Source: Bacteroides faecichinchillae JCM 17102
Lineage (GTDB): Bacteria > Bacteroidota > Bacteroidia > Bacteroidales > Bacteroidaceae
DNA: 64,000 nt
NCBI RefSeq assembly: GCF_000614145.1
Contig: NZ_BAKK01000025.1
Span: 1 to 64,000, forward strand
Reading direction: 5' to 3'
The position numbers were made by a program, and so were the translations under genes. Shown here piece by piece: positions 19,894 to 30,200 of the stretch. The notes beneath the pieces are model-generated. The model saw only the letters and a list, made by a program, of their open reading frames with translations, was not told the origin of the DNA and did no database searches. How positions within the stretch are numbered: the stretch's first letter is position 1; every line of letters begins with the position of its first letter.

Positions 19894-19972
19894 ATTCTTC
19901 TACAAATATAACAGAATATTTATGAGAATTGTTCACCCTGAAAATCTTTTAATGTATCTTTAGAAAATAAAC

Positions 19973-20006
19973 AAAAAAGACTACTCCATTATGAGTAGTC
20001 TTTTTT
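19973..20006 (-). terminator. Terminator of the ribosomal super-operon
   Basis: A perfect 14-bp inverted repeat (AAAAAAGACTACTC at 19973-19986 and GAGTAGTCTTTTTT at 19993-20006) with a 6-base loop lies 25 bp past the rplQ stop. T-runs on both strands make it a bidirectional intrinsic terminator. Confidence 0.9.
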
Positions 20007-20030
20007 ATATCTATAAGAATAACTGTTGAA

Positions 20031-20516
20031 TTATTCTGCTGATTCAGCTTTTGGTTCTTCAGTTGCAGGAGCTTCAACAGCAGGAGCAACTTCAGCACTC
20101 TTCTTAGAACGACGAGTACGAGTAGTTTTCTTAGCAACTTTCTCTTTAGCCATGTTTTCATTGTAGTCTACCAACTCAATGAAACACATTTCAGCATTAT
20201 CACCTAAACGATTACCAGTCTTAATAATACGAGTATAACCACCTGGACGATCAGCAATCTTAACTGAAACTTCTTTGAACAATTCAGTTACCACAAACTT
20301 ATCTTGCAAATTACTAAATACAACACGACGAGAATTTGTTGTGTCGTCTTTAGCTCTTGTAATCAAAGGCTCAACAAACTTCTTCAAAGCTTTTGCCTTT
20401 GCAACAGTCGTAGTGATTCTTTTGTGCTTGATCAAAGAACAAGCCATGTTAGATAACATTGCACTTCTATGAGAAGCAGTACGACCTAAATGATTGAATT
20501 TTTTATTATGTCTCAT
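20031..20516 (-). CDS. rplQ: 50S ribosomal protein L17
   Basis: L17 of 161 residues. The conserved N-terminal core ([20 protein letters not shown], then [12 protein letters not shown]) is textbook L17. After about residue 120 there is an extra tail, first basic ([12 protein letters not shown]) then rich in Ala, Glu and Pro to the end. Such a tail is common in Bacteroidota but absent from the shorter L17 of E. coli. It is the last gene of the alpha block, 3 bp after rpoA. Confidence 0.97.
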   Translation of the reverse strand: MRHNKKFNHLGRTASHRSAMLSNMACSLIKHKRITTTVAKAKALKKFVEPLITRAKDDTTNSRRVVFSNLQDKFVVTELFKEVSVKIADRPGGYTRIIKTGNRLGDNAEMCFIELVDYNENMAKEKVAKKTTRTRRSKKSAEVAPAVEAPATEEPKAESAE

Positions 20517-20519
20517 TTT

Positions 20520-21511
20520 TTATTCTTTATCTAATTTATATTTAGAAATATCGGTTCCAAACGACAGATTCAGACTTTCCAGCAAATCATCCAGCTCGGT
20601 AAGCGATTTCTTTCCGAAGTTTCTAAACTTCAACAAGTCAGTCTTATTGAATTGTACTAAGTCACCAAGTGTTTCTACATCAGCAGCTTTCAAACAATTG
20701 AGTGCACGAACAGATAAGTCCATATCAACAAGTTTAGTTTTCAACAACTGACGCATATGCAATACTTCCTCATCAAACTCTTCATTGCCATCAGAATCAT
20801 TACTTTCAAGCGTGATCTTCTCATCTGAGAACAGCATAAAGTGATAAATCAGAATTTTTGCAGCCTCTTTCAGCGCTTCCTTCGGGTGTATAGAACCGTC
20901 GGTAGTAATTTCAAGTACCAACTTTTCATAGTCAGTCTTTTGTTCAACACGATAGTTTTCTACCGCATACTTGACATTACGTATCGGTGTATAAATAGAA
21001 TCAATTGGAATTACATTAACATCCGTACAAAATTCGCGATTTTCATCAGCGGGAACATATCCACGACCTTTGTTAATTGTAATATCAATCTGCATAGTTG
21101 ATTTGGAATCTAAATGACAAATAACTAATTCCGGATTTAACACTTCAAATCCAGTCAAATACTTACCTATGTCACCTGCTTTAAATTCACTAGAATTCTC
21201 GACAGTGATACTCACTTTTTCGCTCTCGAACTCTTCAACTACTTGCTTAAATCTTACTTGTTTCAGATTCAAGATAATGTTGGTAACATCCTCTTTTACT
21301 CCCGGTACACTAGAAAATTCATGCTCCACACCATCAATTCTGATAGTAGTGATAGCAAAACCCTCTAATGAAGAGAGAAGGATACGGCGTAATGCATTAC
21401 CGACAGTAATACCAAAACCCGGTTCCAACGGACGAATTCGAATTTACCGAATCTGGAGTCCGCCTCCAACATTAATACTTTATCAGGTTTTTGAAATGCT
21501 AATATCGCCAT
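20520..21511 (-). CDS. rpoA: RNA polymerase alpha subunit, one frame break near the start
   Basis: Alpha subunit of 330 residues after correction. The first 27 codons ([20 protein letters not shown] and on to KFEF) are in one frame. One C is missing from a CC pair near 21434, and the other frame then carries the rest, starting [20 protein letters not shown]. The assembly domain ([14 protein letters not shown]), the linker and the C-terminal DNA-binding domain ([18 protein letters not shown], helix-hairpin-helix) are complete. The gene is essential, so the break is almost certainly a sequence error; the internal start at 21428 would remove part of the dimer domain. Confidence 0.95.
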
Positions 21512-21523
21512 GAAATTAATTAT

Positions 21524-22129
21524 TTATTTAGAATACAATTCAACGATCAAATGTTCTTTAATGTTCTCAGGAATGTCTGCTCTTTCAGGTATATGTAACA
21601 ACTTACCAACTTTTGAAGTTTCGTCCCACTCCAACCAAGCATATTTACTATGATTGAAACCTGCGAGAGAATTAGCAATAACTTCCAAAGATTTAGATCT
21701 TTCACGAACACCAATCAATTGTCCTGGTTTTACTGCATATGAAGGAATATTTACCACTTCACCGTCTACTGTAATATGCTTGTGACTAACCAACTGACGA
21801 GCAGCAGCACGCGTAGGAGCAATACCCAAACGGAATACTACGTTGTCAAGACGACCTTCCAACAACTGAAGCAATACCTCACCGGTAATACCTTTAGCTG
21901 TTGCTGCCTTCTCAAACAAATTACGGAATTGTTTTTCTAAAACTCCATAGGTGTATTTTGCTTTTTGCTTTTCACGAAGTTGCACACCATATTCAGAAGT
22001 TTTTCTTTTTCTAGAATTACCATGTTGTCCGGGAGGATAGTTCTTCTTTGACAAAACTTTATCAGCTCCAAAGATTCCTTCACCGAATTTACGGGCGATT
22101 CTTGATTTTGGTCCAGTATATCTAGCCAT
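21524..22129 (-). CDS. rpsD: 30S ribosomal protein S4
   Basis: S4 of 201 residues, a primary 16S rRNA binder that helps start small-subunit assembly. It begins [20 protein letters not shown] and contains the S4 RNA-binding domain ([21 protein letters not shown] and [18 protein letters not shown]). No zinc-binding Cys cluster is present. It lies 12 bp upstream of rpoA, the usual alpha-operon order, where S4 often acts as the translational repressor; no leader pseudoknot can be judged here. Confidence 0.97.
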   Translation of the reverse strand: MARYTGPKSRIARKFGEGIFGADKVLSKKNYPPGQHGNSRKRKTSEYGVQLREKQKAKYTYGVLEKQFRNLFEKAATAKGITGEVLLQLLEGRLDNVVFRLGIAPTRAAARQLVSHKHITVDGEVVNIPSYAVKPGQLIGVRERSKSLEVIANSLAGFNHSKYAWLEWDETSKVGKLLHIPERADIPENIKEHLIVELYSK

Positions 22130-22245
22130 TTCTTTTAAATATTTAATTGTTTATTCATGAACTCAATTTGTTGCAGCCGCGATTGCAGAGAAGAAATTAT
22201 TGCAATCCAAAAACAAAATCAAGATCATTTTAAGTTAAAGGTAAA

Positions 22246-22635
22246 TTAAACTCTACGTCTTTTCGGAGGACGACAACCATTGTGCGGAAGCGGAGTTACA
22301 TCAATGATTTCAGTAACTTCGATACCAGCTCCGTGGATAGTTCTAATAGCAGACTCGCGTCCGTTACCTGGACCCTTCACATACGCTTTTACCTTTCTCA
22401 GGCCAAGATCAAATGCTATTTTAGCACAATCCTGGGCAGCCATCTGAGCTGCATAAGGAGTATTCTTTTTAGAACCTCTAAATCCCATCTTTCCCGCAGA
22501 TGACCAAGAGATAATCTGCCCTTCACTGTTTGCAAGAGAAACAATAATATTGTTGAAAGATGAATGAACATGTAACTGTCCATTAGCGTCTACTTTCACA
22601 TTTCTCTTCTTAGCTGCAACTGTTTTTTTTGCCAT
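22246..22635 (-). CDS. rpsK: 30S ribosomal protein S11
   Basis: S11 of 129 residues, part of the 30S platform near the mRNA exit. The conserved core [19 protein letters not shown] and the C-terminal block [20 protein letters not shown] end (here [18 protein letters not shown]) are intact. It lies between rpsM and rpsD; the 116-bp gap to rpsD is the widest in the alpha block. Confidence 0.97.
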
Positions 22636-22646
22636 ATCAACAATTA

Positions 22647-23027
22647 TTATTTAGTAGCTTTTTTCTTATTAGCAACGGTTTTCTTTCTACCTTTACGAGT
22701 ACGTGCATTATTCTTAGTGCTCTGACCTCTAACCGGCAGACCAATACGATGACGTACACCACGATAGCAACCAATATCCATTAATCGCTTAATATTCAAT
22801 TGGATTTCAGAACGAAGATCTCCTTCTACTTTAAACTCTGCACCGATAATCTCACGAATCTTAGCAGCTTGTTCATCTGTCCAGTCTTTAACTTTCAGAT
22901 CTTTGTTTACACCAGCTTTATCTAAAATTTTTGCTGAACTACTGCGACCTATTCCATATATATAGGTCAACGCAACTTCACCTCTTTTATTCTGAGGCAA
23001 ATCTACACCAACTATTCTTATAGCCAT
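22647..23027 (-). CDS. rpsM: 30S ribosomal protein S13
   Basis: S13 of 126 residues, located in the 30S head where it contacts the large subunit and P-site tRNA. It starts [20 protein letters not shown] and ends in the basic tail [25 protein letters not shown] (shown as [16 protein letters not shown]). The helix-turn-helix-like core ([17 protein letters not shown]) is intact. It is 11 bp upstream of rpsK. Confidence 0.97.
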
Positions 23028-23060
23028 ATACTAAATTATTTTTTTTGCAAAAATAATAAA

Positions 23061-23177
23061 TTATCCTTGACGTTGTTTATACTTAGGATTTTTCTTGTTA
23101 ATAACATACAAACGGCCATTACGTCTAACGATCTTACATTCTGGCGTGCGTTTCTTTAATGATGCTCTTACTTTCAT
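23061..23177 (-). CDS. rpmJ: 50S ribosomal protein L36
   Basis: A 38-residue L36 found by reading the gap between infA and rpsM. It starts [20 protein letters not shown] and continues [18 protein letters not shown]. Only one Cys (residue 14) remains of the CxxC...CxxxxH zinc site, so this is the zinc-independent form. It is 8 bp downstream of infA. The position infA-rpmJ-rpsM is the standard order. Confidence 0.97.
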   Translation of the reverse strand: MKVRASLKKRTPECKIVRRNGRLYVINKKNPKYKQRQG

Positions 23178-23185
23178 ATCTTATT

Positions 23186-23404
23186 TTATTTATATCTAAA
23201 CACAATTCTTCCTTTCGATAAGTCGTAAGGAGACATTTCGACTCTCACTTTATCACCCGGCAGGATTTTGATGTAATGCATCCTCATCTTACCTGATATA
23301 TGCGCAGTAATCTCATGTCCGTTTTCTAATTCAACACGAAACATTGCATTTGACAATGCTTCAACTATAACTCCATCTTGTTCTATTGCAGATTGCTTTG
23401 CCAT
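23186..23404 (-). CDS. infA: Translation initiation factor IF-1
   Basis: IF-1 of 72 residues, an OB-fold protein that blocks the A site during initiation. The sequence [20 protein letters not shown], then [20 protein letters not shown] and the end [15 protein letters not shown] match the family over its whole length. It is 1 bp downstream of map, so expression is coupled. Confidence 0.98.
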   Translation of the reverse strand: MAKQSAIEQDGVIVEALSNAMFRVELENGHEITAHISGKMRMHYIKILPGDKVRVEMSPYDLSKGRIVFRYK

Positions 23405-23405
23405 A

Positions 23406-24203
23406 CTATATTGCTTTATCTCCTAAAACTTCCTCAATGAATTTGAACGAAGACAATATATCTGCCTCACCAGATCCAACGGCTACCGTATGTTCAAAAT
23501 GCGCTGCGCACTTTCGATCTCTGGTTCTCACAGTCCATCCGTCACGTTCCATAATCACTTGTCTGTCGCCCTGTGTTATCATTGGCTCAATCGCAATGCA
23601 AAGACCTTTTTTCATCAAAGTGCCATAACCTCTTTTACCATAATTAGGGACCTGAGGATCTTCGTGCATTTCTTTGCCAATGCCATGACCAACAAACTCA
23701 CGCACTACACCATAAGAATGAGATTCACAATATTGCTGAATAGCATATCCGATATCTCCGATTCTTTTGCCTTGCACTGCATTCTGAATGCCAATATATA
23801 ACGCTTCTTTAGTTACCTTCAATAAATTACGAATTTCTTCGTCCACCTCTCCTACACAAAAAGTATAAGCAGAATCACCACAAAAACCATTCATATAAGC
23901 TCCACAATCCACAGATACAATATCACCGTCTTTTAAAATGATATCACCAGGAATTCCATGTACTACTTGCTCATTTACAGAAGTACAGATTGAAGCGGGA
24001 AATGGTTCACCATATTGATTCGGAAATCCTTTAAAAGTTGGAGTTGCTCCATTATCTCTAATAAACTCTTCGGCAACTTTATCCAACTCACGTGTAGTAA
24101 CACCAGGTTTCACTAATTTGGCAACTTCAGCTAATGTCTTACCAACAAGTAAATTGCTCTGACGAAGCAATTCTATTTCATCTTCTGTTTTAAGAAATAT
24201 CAT
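23406..24203 (-). CDS. map: Methionine aminopeptidase, type I
   Basis: A 265-residue enzyme that removes the initiator Met from new proteins. The five metal ligands are visible: two Asp in [20 protein letters not shown], His in [13 protein letters not shown], Glu in CIAIEPMI and Glu in HFEHTVAV. The ATG at 24203 ([15 protein letters not shown]) is preferred over a TTG two codons earlier. It sits between secY and infA, with no adk gene, which is common in Bacteroidota. Confidence 0.97.
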   Translation of the reverse strand: MIFLKTEDEIELLRQSNLLVGKTLAEVAKLVKPGVTTRELDKVAEEFIRDNGATPTFKGFPNQYGEPFPASICTSVNEQVVHGIPGDIILKDGDIVSVDCGAYMNGFCGDSAYTFCVGEVDEEIRNLLKVTKEALYIGIQNAVQGKRIGDIGYAIQQYCESHSYGVVREFVGHGIGKEMHEDPQVPNYGKRGYGTLMKKGLCIAIEPMITQGDRQVIMERDGWTVRTRDRKCAAHFEHTVAVGSGEADILSSFKFIEEVLGDKAI

Positions 24204-24217
24204 TTCCAATCAAAGAA

Positions 24218-25561
24218 TTAATATGCCGCCACACCAGCACGTCCCTTAATACGACCAGACTTAAGCAAACCGTCATAATGTCTCATCAACAAATGACTTT
24301 CTACTTGTTGCAATGTATCAAGAACAACACCAACAAGAATTAACAAAGATGTACCACCGAAGAATTGAGCAAAACCGGCCTGCACTCCAAATACACCAGC
24401 AAAAGCAGGCATAATAGCAACCAATGCCAAGAAGAAAGAACCAGGCAAAGTTATATGGGACATAATATCATCAATATACTCAGCTGTTTGCTTTCCTGGT
24501 TTGATTCCCGGAATAAAACCATTATTTCTCTTCATATCCTCAGCCATCTGAGTCGGATTAATTGTAATTGCAGTATAAAAATATGTAAATAATATAATCA
24601 TTACCGCAAAAACGAAATTATACCAGAAACTTGTATGATCAGTAAACGCATGCAAGAAGCCACCTGCTGCATTATCACCATTGGAATAACCGATAAAAGC
24701 GATTGGAATAAACATAATTGCCTGAGCAAAAATAATCGGCATTACACCAGCAGCATTCACCTTCAAGGGAATATACTGTCTTGCACCACCATATTGCTTA
24801 TTACCTACAATTCTCTTTGCATACTGTACAGGAATTTTTCTAGTACCTTGCACCAAAAGAATAGCAGCACCAATCACTAATAACAGGAACACTACTTCAA
24901 TTATAAACATGACCAGACCACCGCTCTTATTCGTAACTCTAGAAACAACTTCCTGAATTAAAGCATCCGGGAAACGAGCAATAATACCAATCAAGATAAT
25001 AAATGAAATACCATTACCAATACCTTTATCAGTAATTCTTTCACCAAGCCACAAAATAAACATACTACCTGCTGCCAAAATAACAGTAGAGGTAAACATA
25101 AACAGAGTCCAATCTAATGAAGCATTCAAGGAAGTGCCAGTCTGCGCCCTAAGATTGAGCAAATAAGAAGGAGCCTGAACTAACAATATAGCAATCGTCA
25201 AATAACGAGTATATTGATTCATCTTTCTTCTGCCGCTCTCACCTTCACGTTGCAGTTTTTGGAAATATGGTACAGCAATTCCTAACAACTGAATTACGAT
25301 AGATGCAGAGATATAAGGCATAATTCCCAATGCAAAAATAGATGCATTAGAGAATGCTCCTCCAGAAAACATATTTAACAAGGCCAAAAGCCCTTCACTT
25401 GTTTGTTCGTGCAATTTTGTCAGCATAGCCGGACTAATACCTGGCAATACTACATAAGACCCAAAACGATAAATTGCCACAAACAATATGGTGATGAGGA
25501 TCCGCTGTCTCAGATCCTCAATCTTCCATATATTCTTTAATGTTTCAATAGCTTTTCTCAT
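24218..25561 (-). CDS. secY: Preprotein translocase subunit SecY
   Basis: The 447-residue channel subunit of the Sec translocon in the inner membrane. Ten membrane segments can be traced from about residue 17 to 415. Family blocks include RQRILITILFVAIYRFGSYV at the start, the plug region GGAFSNASIFALGIMPYISAS and, in the cytoplasmic C5 loop before TM10, the conserved RDLKKQGGFIPGIRPG-like block, here MKRNNGFIPGIKPGKQTAEY. It lies 4 bp downstream of rplO. Frame and length are normal. Confidence 0.98.
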   Translation of the reverse strand: MRKAIETLKNIWKIEDLRQRILITILFVAIYRFGSYVVLPGISPAMLTKLHEQTSEGLLALLNMFSGGAFSNASIFALGIMPYISASIVIQLLGIAVPYFQKLQREGESGRRKMNQYTRYLTIAILLVQAPSYLLNLRAQTGTSLNASLDWTLFMFTSTVILAAGSMFILWLGERITDKGIGNGISFIILIGIIARFPDALIQEVVSRVTNKSGGLVMFIIEVVFLLLVIGAAILLVQGTRKIPVQYAKRIVGNKQYGGARQYIPLKVNAAGVMPIIFAQAIMFIPIAFIGYSNGDNAAGGFLHAFTDHTSFWYNFVFAVMIILFTYFYTAITINPTQMAEDMKRNNGFIPGIKPGKQTAEYIDDIMSHITLPGSFFLALVAIMPAFAGVFGVQAGFAQFFGGTSLLILVGVVLDTLQQVESHLLMRHYDGLLKSGRIKGRAGVAAY

Positions 25562-25565
25562 TGAA

Positions 25566-26012
25566 TCAGAGTTTTACTACACTTCCACCAGCAGCTTCGA
25601 TAGCAGCAATTGCAGTCTTAGAGAATGCATGAGCTTCTACTTCCAGCTTATTAGTTAAAGTTCCGTTACCTAATACTTTTACCAACTGATTTGAAGAGAT
25701 AAATCCTGCTTCAATAAAGTCACTTAAACCAATTTTTACCAAATTCTTAGCTTCAGCAAGCGTCTGAATAGTATTCAAATTAATAGCTTTATATTCCACA
25801 CGATTAATATTCTTAAAACCAAATTTAGGTACCCGACGTTGAAGAGGCATCTGCCCACCTTCAAAACCAATCTTCTTAGAGTATCCAGATCTTGATTTAG
25901 CTCCTTTATGACCTCTTGTAGAAGTACCACCTAGACCAGAACCGGTACCACGTCCTATTCTCTTTCTTGTCTTAGTAGATCCCTCTGCAGGTTTTAAATT
26001 ACTTAAGTTCAT
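25566..26012 (-). CDS. rplO: 50S ribosomal protein L15
   Basis: L15 of 148 residues. The long basic N-terminal arm (RKRIGRGTGSGLGGTSTRGH, then KGAKSRSGYSKKIGFEGGQM) reaches into the 23S rRNA core, and the C-terminal globular domain is complete (AFSKTAIAAIEAAGGSVVKL). It lies 32 bp after rpmD and 4 bp before secY, the canonical spc order. Confidence 0.98.
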   Translation of the reverse strand: MNLSNLKPAEGSTKTRKRIGRGTGSGLGGTSTRGHKGAKSRSGYSKKIGFEGGQMPLQRRVPKFGFKNINRVEYKAINLNTIQTLAEAKNLVKIGLSDFIEAGFISSNQLVKVLGNGTLTNKLEVEAHAFSKTAIAAIEAAGGSVVKL

Positions 26013-26044
26013 ATTGTAATTCGTTTTTTTTATTCAACAAATAA

Positions 26045-26221
26045 TTACTTAACAATGGCAACCAAGTGTTTTACTTTATCTACCATTCCAAGAATTGAAG
26101 GAGTGCATTCGTGTTCAACCACACGATTCAGCTTACGAAGTCCCAGTGCATCGAGAGTTCTTTTTTGATCAGCCGGAGCACCAATTCTACTTTTAACTTG
26201 TTTAATCTTTATAGTTGACAT
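26045..26221 (-). CDS. rpmD: 50S ribosomal protein L30
   Basis: A 58-residue L30 read directly from the gap between rpsE and rplO. It starts MSTIKIKQVKSRIGAPADQK and contains LDALGLRKLNRVVEHECTPS and, at the end, VKHLVAIVK. The compact beta-alpha-beta family pattern (RTL..LGLRK.....) is intact. It lies 9 bp after rpsE. Confidence 0.97.
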   Translation of the reverse strand: MSTIKIKQVKSRIGAPADQKRTLDALGLRKLNRVVEHECTPSILGMVDKVKHLVAIVK

Positions 26222-26230
26222 ATCCCCTCC

Positions 26231-26749
26231 TTATCCTCTAAATACTTTTTCAACACTAATACCTCTGTTCTGAGCTATCATTCTTGCATCACGCATTTCA
26301 CTCAAAGCCTCAATTGTAGCTTTAACAAGATTATGCGGATTTGAAGAACCTTTAGATTTTGCTAAAACATCAGTAATACCAACACTTTCCAATACAGCAC
26401 GCATTGCACCACCAGCTACAACACCAGTACCATGAGATGCAGGTTTGATAAATACTTCAGCACCACCAAATCTAGCTGATTGTTCGTGAGGAACTGTCCC
26501 CTTCAATACAGGTACTCTAACAAGATTCTTTTTAGCTGATTCAACACCTTTAGCGATAGCAGCTGTTACTTCACCTGCTTTACCAAGTCCCCAACCGATA
26601 ATTCCTTCTTCGTTACCTACAACAACGATTGCAGAGAAACTAAAAGTTCTACCACCTTTGGTAACCTTAGTAACACGATTAATAGCAACCAATCTATCTT
26701 TCAGTTCTATATCGTTAGTAATCTTAACTCTATTATTAACTCCTGCCAT
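26231..26749 (-). CDS. rpsE: 30S ribosomal protein S5
   Basis: S5 of 172 residues, involved in decoding accuracy. The N-terminal double-stranded RNA-binding domain ([20 protein letters not shown], then [19 protein letters not shown]) and the C-terminal domain ([20 protein letters not shown]) are complete. It lies 5 bp after rplR and 9 bp before rpmD. Confidence 0.98.
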   Translation of the reverse strand: MAGVNNRVKITNDIELKDRLVAINRVTKVTKGGRTFSFSAIVVVGNEEGIIGWGLGKAGEVTAAIAKGVESAKKNLVRVPVLKGTVPHEQSARFGGAEVFIKPASHGTGVVAGGAMRAVLESVGITDVLAKSKGSSNPHNLVKATIEALSEMRDARMIAQNRGISVEKVFRG

Positions 26750-26754
26750 AATGA

Positions 26755-27099
26755 TTAAAATTTAAGTCCACCGTTACGAGCAGCATCAGCTACTTCTTTT
26801 ACTCTCCCATGATATAAGTAACCATTACGGTCGAAAACAACAGTTGTAATACCTGCTTCCTGAGCCTTTTTAGCAATCATTTCACCAACTTTAGCAGCTT
26901 GTTCTTTCTTTGCAACTTTTTCAGTCATCCCCAAAGAAGAAGCAGCAGCTAATGTCTTACCAGAAAGATCATCGATAATCTGGACGTAAATTTGCTTGTT
27001 ACTTCTAAATACACTCATACGCGGACATTCAGTAGTACCTGAAATTTTATTGCGCACTCTATATTTGATCTTAACTCGTCTTTCTATTTTTGTTGTCAT
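26755..27099 (-). CDS. rplR: 50S ribosomal protein L18
   Basis: L18 of 114 residues, which carries 5S rRNA into the large subunit with L5. The start [20 protein letters not shown] at 27099 fits family length better than an in-frame start three codons earlier. Conserved blocks are [19 protein letters not shown] and the C-terminal [20 protein letters not shown]. It is followed 5 bp later by rpsE. Confidence 0.97.
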   Translation of the reverse strand: MTTKIERRVKIKYRVRNKISGTTECPRMSVFRSNKQIYVQIIDDLSGKTLAAASSLGMTEKVAKKEQAAKVGEMIAKKAQEAGITTVVFDRNGYLYHGRVKEVADAARNGGLKF

Positions 27100-27120
27100 A
27101 ATGTTCAAATTTTATATGAA

Positions 27121-27688
27121 TTACTTAGCACCGGCTGATTTACCAGACTTTCTGCGAATAATTTCGCCAACAAACTTAATACCTTTACCTTTATATGGTT
27201 CAGGCTTACGGAAAGAACGTATTTTAGAGCAAACTTGACCAAGCAACTGTTTGTCACACGATTCTAATATAATAAGGGGGTTCTTATTTCTTTCAGACTT
27301 AGTTTCAACCTTCACCTCAACAGGCAATTGAATGAAAATATTGTGTGTATAACCTAAAGCCAGTTCAATAATGTTACCTTGATTAGAAGCACGATAACCA
27401 ACACCAACAAGTTCCAGTTCTTTTTATATCCTTCTGATACACCAACAACCATGTTGTGAATCAAAGAACGATATAAACCATGGAAAGCATGTTTTTGCTT
27501 TGGGTTATCAACCATTTCTTTTTCATTTTCTGTTAAAATAACGTGTCCGTCTTCAATGGCAACATTGATTGCAGGATTCACATATTGCTCATTTCGCCTT
27601 TCGGTCCCTTTACGGTAACCACATCATCCTTTAGAGTGACAGTCACTCCTGCAGGAATACTAATGGGTAATTTTCCTATTCTTGACAT
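27121..27688 (-). CDS. rplF: 50S ribosomal protein L6, two frame breaks
   Basis: L6 of about 189 residues once two missing bases are restored. Part 1 starts [20 protein letters not shown] and runs to about 27587, where one C is lost from a CC pair. Part 2 carries [20 protein letters not shown] and [10 protein letters not shown] until one G is lost from a GG pair near 27420. Part 3 holds [19 protein letters not shown] and ends [18 protein letters not shown]. All of L6 is present in order across three frames. The gene is essential, so both breaks are very likely sequence errors. Confidence 0.95.
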
Positions 27689-27704
27689 TGCTAATTCCTC
27701 CTAA

Positions 27705-28100
27705 TTAATATACATAACACAAAACTTCACCACCGATCTTCAGTTCAGCAGCTTCTTTGTTAGTCATTACACCTTTGGAAGTAGATATTATAGCAATACC
27801 CAACCCATTAATAACACGCGGCATATCTTTATAACCAGTATACTTACGCATACCCGGAGAAGATATTCTTTCTAATTTTTTGATTGCATTAACTTTGTTA
27901 ACAGAATCATACTTCAAGGCAACTTTTATGGTTCCTTGAGGACCATCTTCTACAAACTTATAATTAAGAATGTAGCCTTTCTCAAAAAGAATCTTGGTGA
28001 TTTCTTTTTTCAAATTCGAAGCAGGAACTTCAACAACTCTGTGCTTTGCACCAATTGCGTTCCGTAACCTCGTCAAATAATCTGCTATTGGATCAGTCAT
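27705..28100 (-). CDS. rpsH: 30S ribosomal protein S8
   Basis: S8 of 131 residues, a central-domain 16S rRNA binder that in E. coli also represses the spc operon. It starts MTDPIADYLTRLRNAIGAKH and ends with the conserved GLGIAIISTSKGVMTNKEA and IGGEVLCYVY. It lies 16 bp before rplF. Confidence 0.98.
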   Translation of the reverse strand: MTDPIADYLTRLRNAIGAKHRVVEVPASNLKKEITKILFEKGYILNYKFVEDGPQGTIKVALKYDSVNKVNAIKKLERISSPGMRKYTGYKDMPRVINGLGIAIISTSKGVMTNKEAAELKIGGEVLCYVY

Positions 28101-28152
28101 ATAAAAATAAATTAAATTAATCAGGACTTCCCTGACAATATTTAAACAATAA

Positions 28153-28452
28153 TTACCAGCTTGCTTTCTTCACGCCAGGAATCAGCCCGTTAGATGCCAT
28201 CTCACGGAACTGAATTCTTGAAATTCCGAACTGACGGATATAACCTTTTGGACGACCAGTCAGTTTGCAACGGTTGTGCATACGAATTGGATTAGAATTC
28301 TTTGGCAACTCTTGCAATTTCTGTGCAGCCTCAAAAGCATCAGCAGGATCACCTGTTCTTACGATTTGCTTCAAAGCAGCTCTTTTTTCGGCGTATTTGG
28401 CTACTAATTTAGCACGCTTAACTTCACGTGCTTTCATTGATTCCTTTGCCAT
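28153..28452 (-). CDS. rpsN: 30S ribosomal protein S14 (zinc-free type)
   Basis: S14 of 99 residues, in the 30S head. The C-terminal block [20 protein letters not shown] and [20 protein letters not shown] is conserved. It has only one Cys where the zinc form carries CxxC...CxxC, and it is the longer form, so it does not need zinc. It lies 5 bp after rplE. Confidence 0.98.
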   Translation of the reverse strand: MAKESMKAREVKRAKLVAKYAEKRAALKQIVRTGDPADAFEAAQKLQELPKNSNPIRMHNRCKLTGRPKGYIRQFGISRIQFREMASNGLIPGVKKASW

Positions 28453-28457
28453 ATCTA

Positions 28458-29015
28458 TTAATCTTTTTTAGCGTTTTTAAAAGGTAAACCAAATTCCTTC
28501 AGCAATGCATAACCTTCTTCATCTGTCTGCGCAGAAGTTACAAAGGTAATATTCATTCCGAGAATTCTCGTAATACTATCGATATTTATTTCAGGAAAAA
28601 TGATTTGTTCCTGAATACCAAGGGTATAGTTACCTTTACCATCAAACTTACTTTCAATACCTTTGAAGTCACGTATACGAGGAAGAGCTACACGAACTAA
28701 TTTTTCTAAGAATTCGTACATTCTTTCGCGACGTAAAGTTACCATCACACCAATAGGCATTTTCTTACGCAATTTAAAATTTGCAATATCTTTACGGGAA
28801 ATGGTAGCTACAGCCTTTTGACCTGTAATAGCCGTCATTTCATTGATTGCTACTTCAATAATCTTCTTATCAGCAACAGCCATACCCAAACCTTGATTGA
28901 TGACAATCTTCTTAAGTACGGGTATCTGCATTGAAGAAGAATACTGGAACTGTGATTTCAATGCAGGTGCTATACGCTCTGCATATTCTTTCTTAAGACT
29001 AGCAGTATTACTCAT
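28458..29015 (-). CDS. rplE: 50S ribosomal protein L5
   Basis: L5 of 185 residues, which binds 5S rRNA in the central protuberance. Conserved segments are [20 protein letters not shown] (here [20 protein letters not shown]), [20 protein letters not shown] and [20 protein letters not shown]. Its ATG overlaps the rplX stop by one base, so the two are translationally coupled. Confidence 0.98.
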   Translation of the reverse strand: MSNTASLKKEYAERIAPALKSQFQYSSSMQIPVLKKIVINQGLGMAVADKKIIEVAINEMTAITGQKAVATISRKDIANFKLRKKMPIGVMVTLRRERMYEFLEKLVRVALPRIRDFKGIESKFDGKGNYTLGIQEQIIFPEINIDSITRILGMNITFVTSAQTDEEGYALLKEFGLPFKNAKKD

Positions 29016-29344
29016 TACTTAATCTCCTCTCCTGATTTTTTAGAATAACGCACTACAGTTCTTTTTCCATCCAAAGAACTTACTTTTCTCCCAATACGCG
29101 TTGCTTTACCTGTTTTTGGATCAACCGGGTTCAAGTTTGAAATGTGGATAGAAGCTTCTTGCTTCACGATACCACCTTGCGGGTTCTTAGCACTTGGTTT
29201 TGTACTCTTAGATACCATATTGATACCTTCAACGATTGCACGACCTTTACTAACAAGAACCTTCAATACACGACCAGTTTTGCCCTTATCTTCACCAGCA
29301 TTTACGTAAACTGTATCGCCTTTTTTAATATGTAATTTACTCAT
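29015..29344 (-). CDS. rplX: 50S ribosomal protein L24
   Basis: L24 of 109 residues, an early assembly protein at the exit-tunnel opening. The KOW motif is visible near the start ([20 protein letters not shown]), followed by [20 protein letters not shown]. It overlaps rplE by one base and follows rplN by 19 bp. Confidence 0.98.
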   Translation of the reverse strand: MSKLHIKKGDTVYVNAGEDKGKTGRVLKVLVSKGRAIVEGINMVSKSTKPSAKNPQGGIVKQEASIHISNLNPVDPKTGKATRIGRKVSSLDGKRTVVRYSKKSGEEIK

Positions 29345-29363
29345 TACTCAAATCTTTTACAAA

Positions 29364-29729
29364 TTAAAGTACCTCAGGCGCAAGTGAAACAACTTTCATG
29401 TTTGTAGCACGAAGTTCTCTTGCTACAGGACCGAAAATACGACTACCTCTAATTTCACCTGCATTATTCAGCAACACGCAAGCATTATCATCAAAACGTA
29501 TATAAGAACCATCAGGACGACGAATTTCTTTCTTTGTACGTACAATCAAAGCCTTTGATACTGCACCTTTTTTAACATCACTAGAAGGGATAACACTCTT
29601 CACTGAAACAACAATGACATCCCCCACTGAAGCATAACGACGACCTGTACCACCCAAAACACGGATACACAAAGCCTCTTTAGCTCCACTGTTATCACAT
29701 ACTGTAAGTCTGGATTCTACTTGTATCAT
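29364..29729 (-). CDS. rplN: 50S ribosomal protein L14
   Basis: L14 of 121 residues, at the subunit interface. It starts [20 protein letters not shown] and ends [15 protein letters not shown], matching the family throughout, including the signature [13 protein letters not shown]. It lies 2 bp after rpsQ. Confidence 0.98.
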   Translation of the reverse strand: MIQVESRLTVCDNSGAKEALCIRVLGGTGRRYASVGDVIVVSVKSVIPSSDVKKGAVSKALIVRTKKEIRRPDGSYIRFDDNACVLLNNAGEIRGSRIFGPVARELRATNMKVVSLAPEVL

Positions 29730-29731
29730 AA

Positions 29732-29989
29732 TTACTTAACTCTTTCAATTATTTCTACTAATCTCCATCTTTTAGTCTTGCTCAAAGGACGAGTTTCCAT
29801 AATGCGTACAGTATCACCGATATTGCATTCATTCTTTTCATCATGAGCATGGTACTTCTTCGTCTTACTAACGAACTTACCATATATAGGGTGTTTTTCC
29901 TTAAATTTAGAAGCAACTGTGATAGTTTTCTCCATCTTATTGCTCAACACAACCCCTGTTCTTTCTTTTCTTAAATTTCTTGCTTCCAT
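29732..29989 (-). CDS. rpsQ: 30S ribosomal protein S17
   Basis: S17 of 85 residues, an OB-fold 16S rRNA binder. The ATG at 29989 ([20 protein letters not shown]) is preferred to one four codons earlier that overlaps rpmC. The conserved block [20 protein letters not shown] and the end [19 protein letters not shown] are intact. Confidence 0.97.
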   Translation of the reverse strand: MEARNLRKERTGVVLSNKMEKTITVASKFKEKHPIYGKFVSKTKKYHAHDEKNECNIGDTVRIMETRPLSKTKRWRLVEIIERVK

Positions 29990-29997
29990 CAAGCTGA

Positions 29998-30195
29998 TCA
30001 TTTATTATTAAGTTCTCTCTGGCGTAACTCAGTTTTCATACGCGCAATAGTCCTGCGTAATTGTTTTATTTGAGCAGGATTTTCCAAAGGAGAAATAGAA
30101 TGATTAATAACCATTTGGTTATAATTTGTTGTTTCTGCCTCTACTCTCTCTACCAAATCACTAGTAGACATTTCTTTAATTTCTGCAATTTTCAT
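29998..30195 (-). CDS. rpmC: 50S ribosomal protein L29
   Basis: L29 of 65 residues, a helical hairpin protein at the tunnel exit and part of the docking site for SRP and trigger factor. The sequence [20 protein letters not shown] and the C-terminal [20 protein letters not shown] match the family. The ATG at 30195 gives the standard start; a TTG-type longer frame overlaps rplP. Confidence 0.97.
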   Translation of the reverse strand: MKIAEIKEMSTSDLVERVEAETTNYNQMVINHSISPLENPAQIKQLRRTIARMKTELRQRELNNK

Positions 30196-30200
30196 AAACA

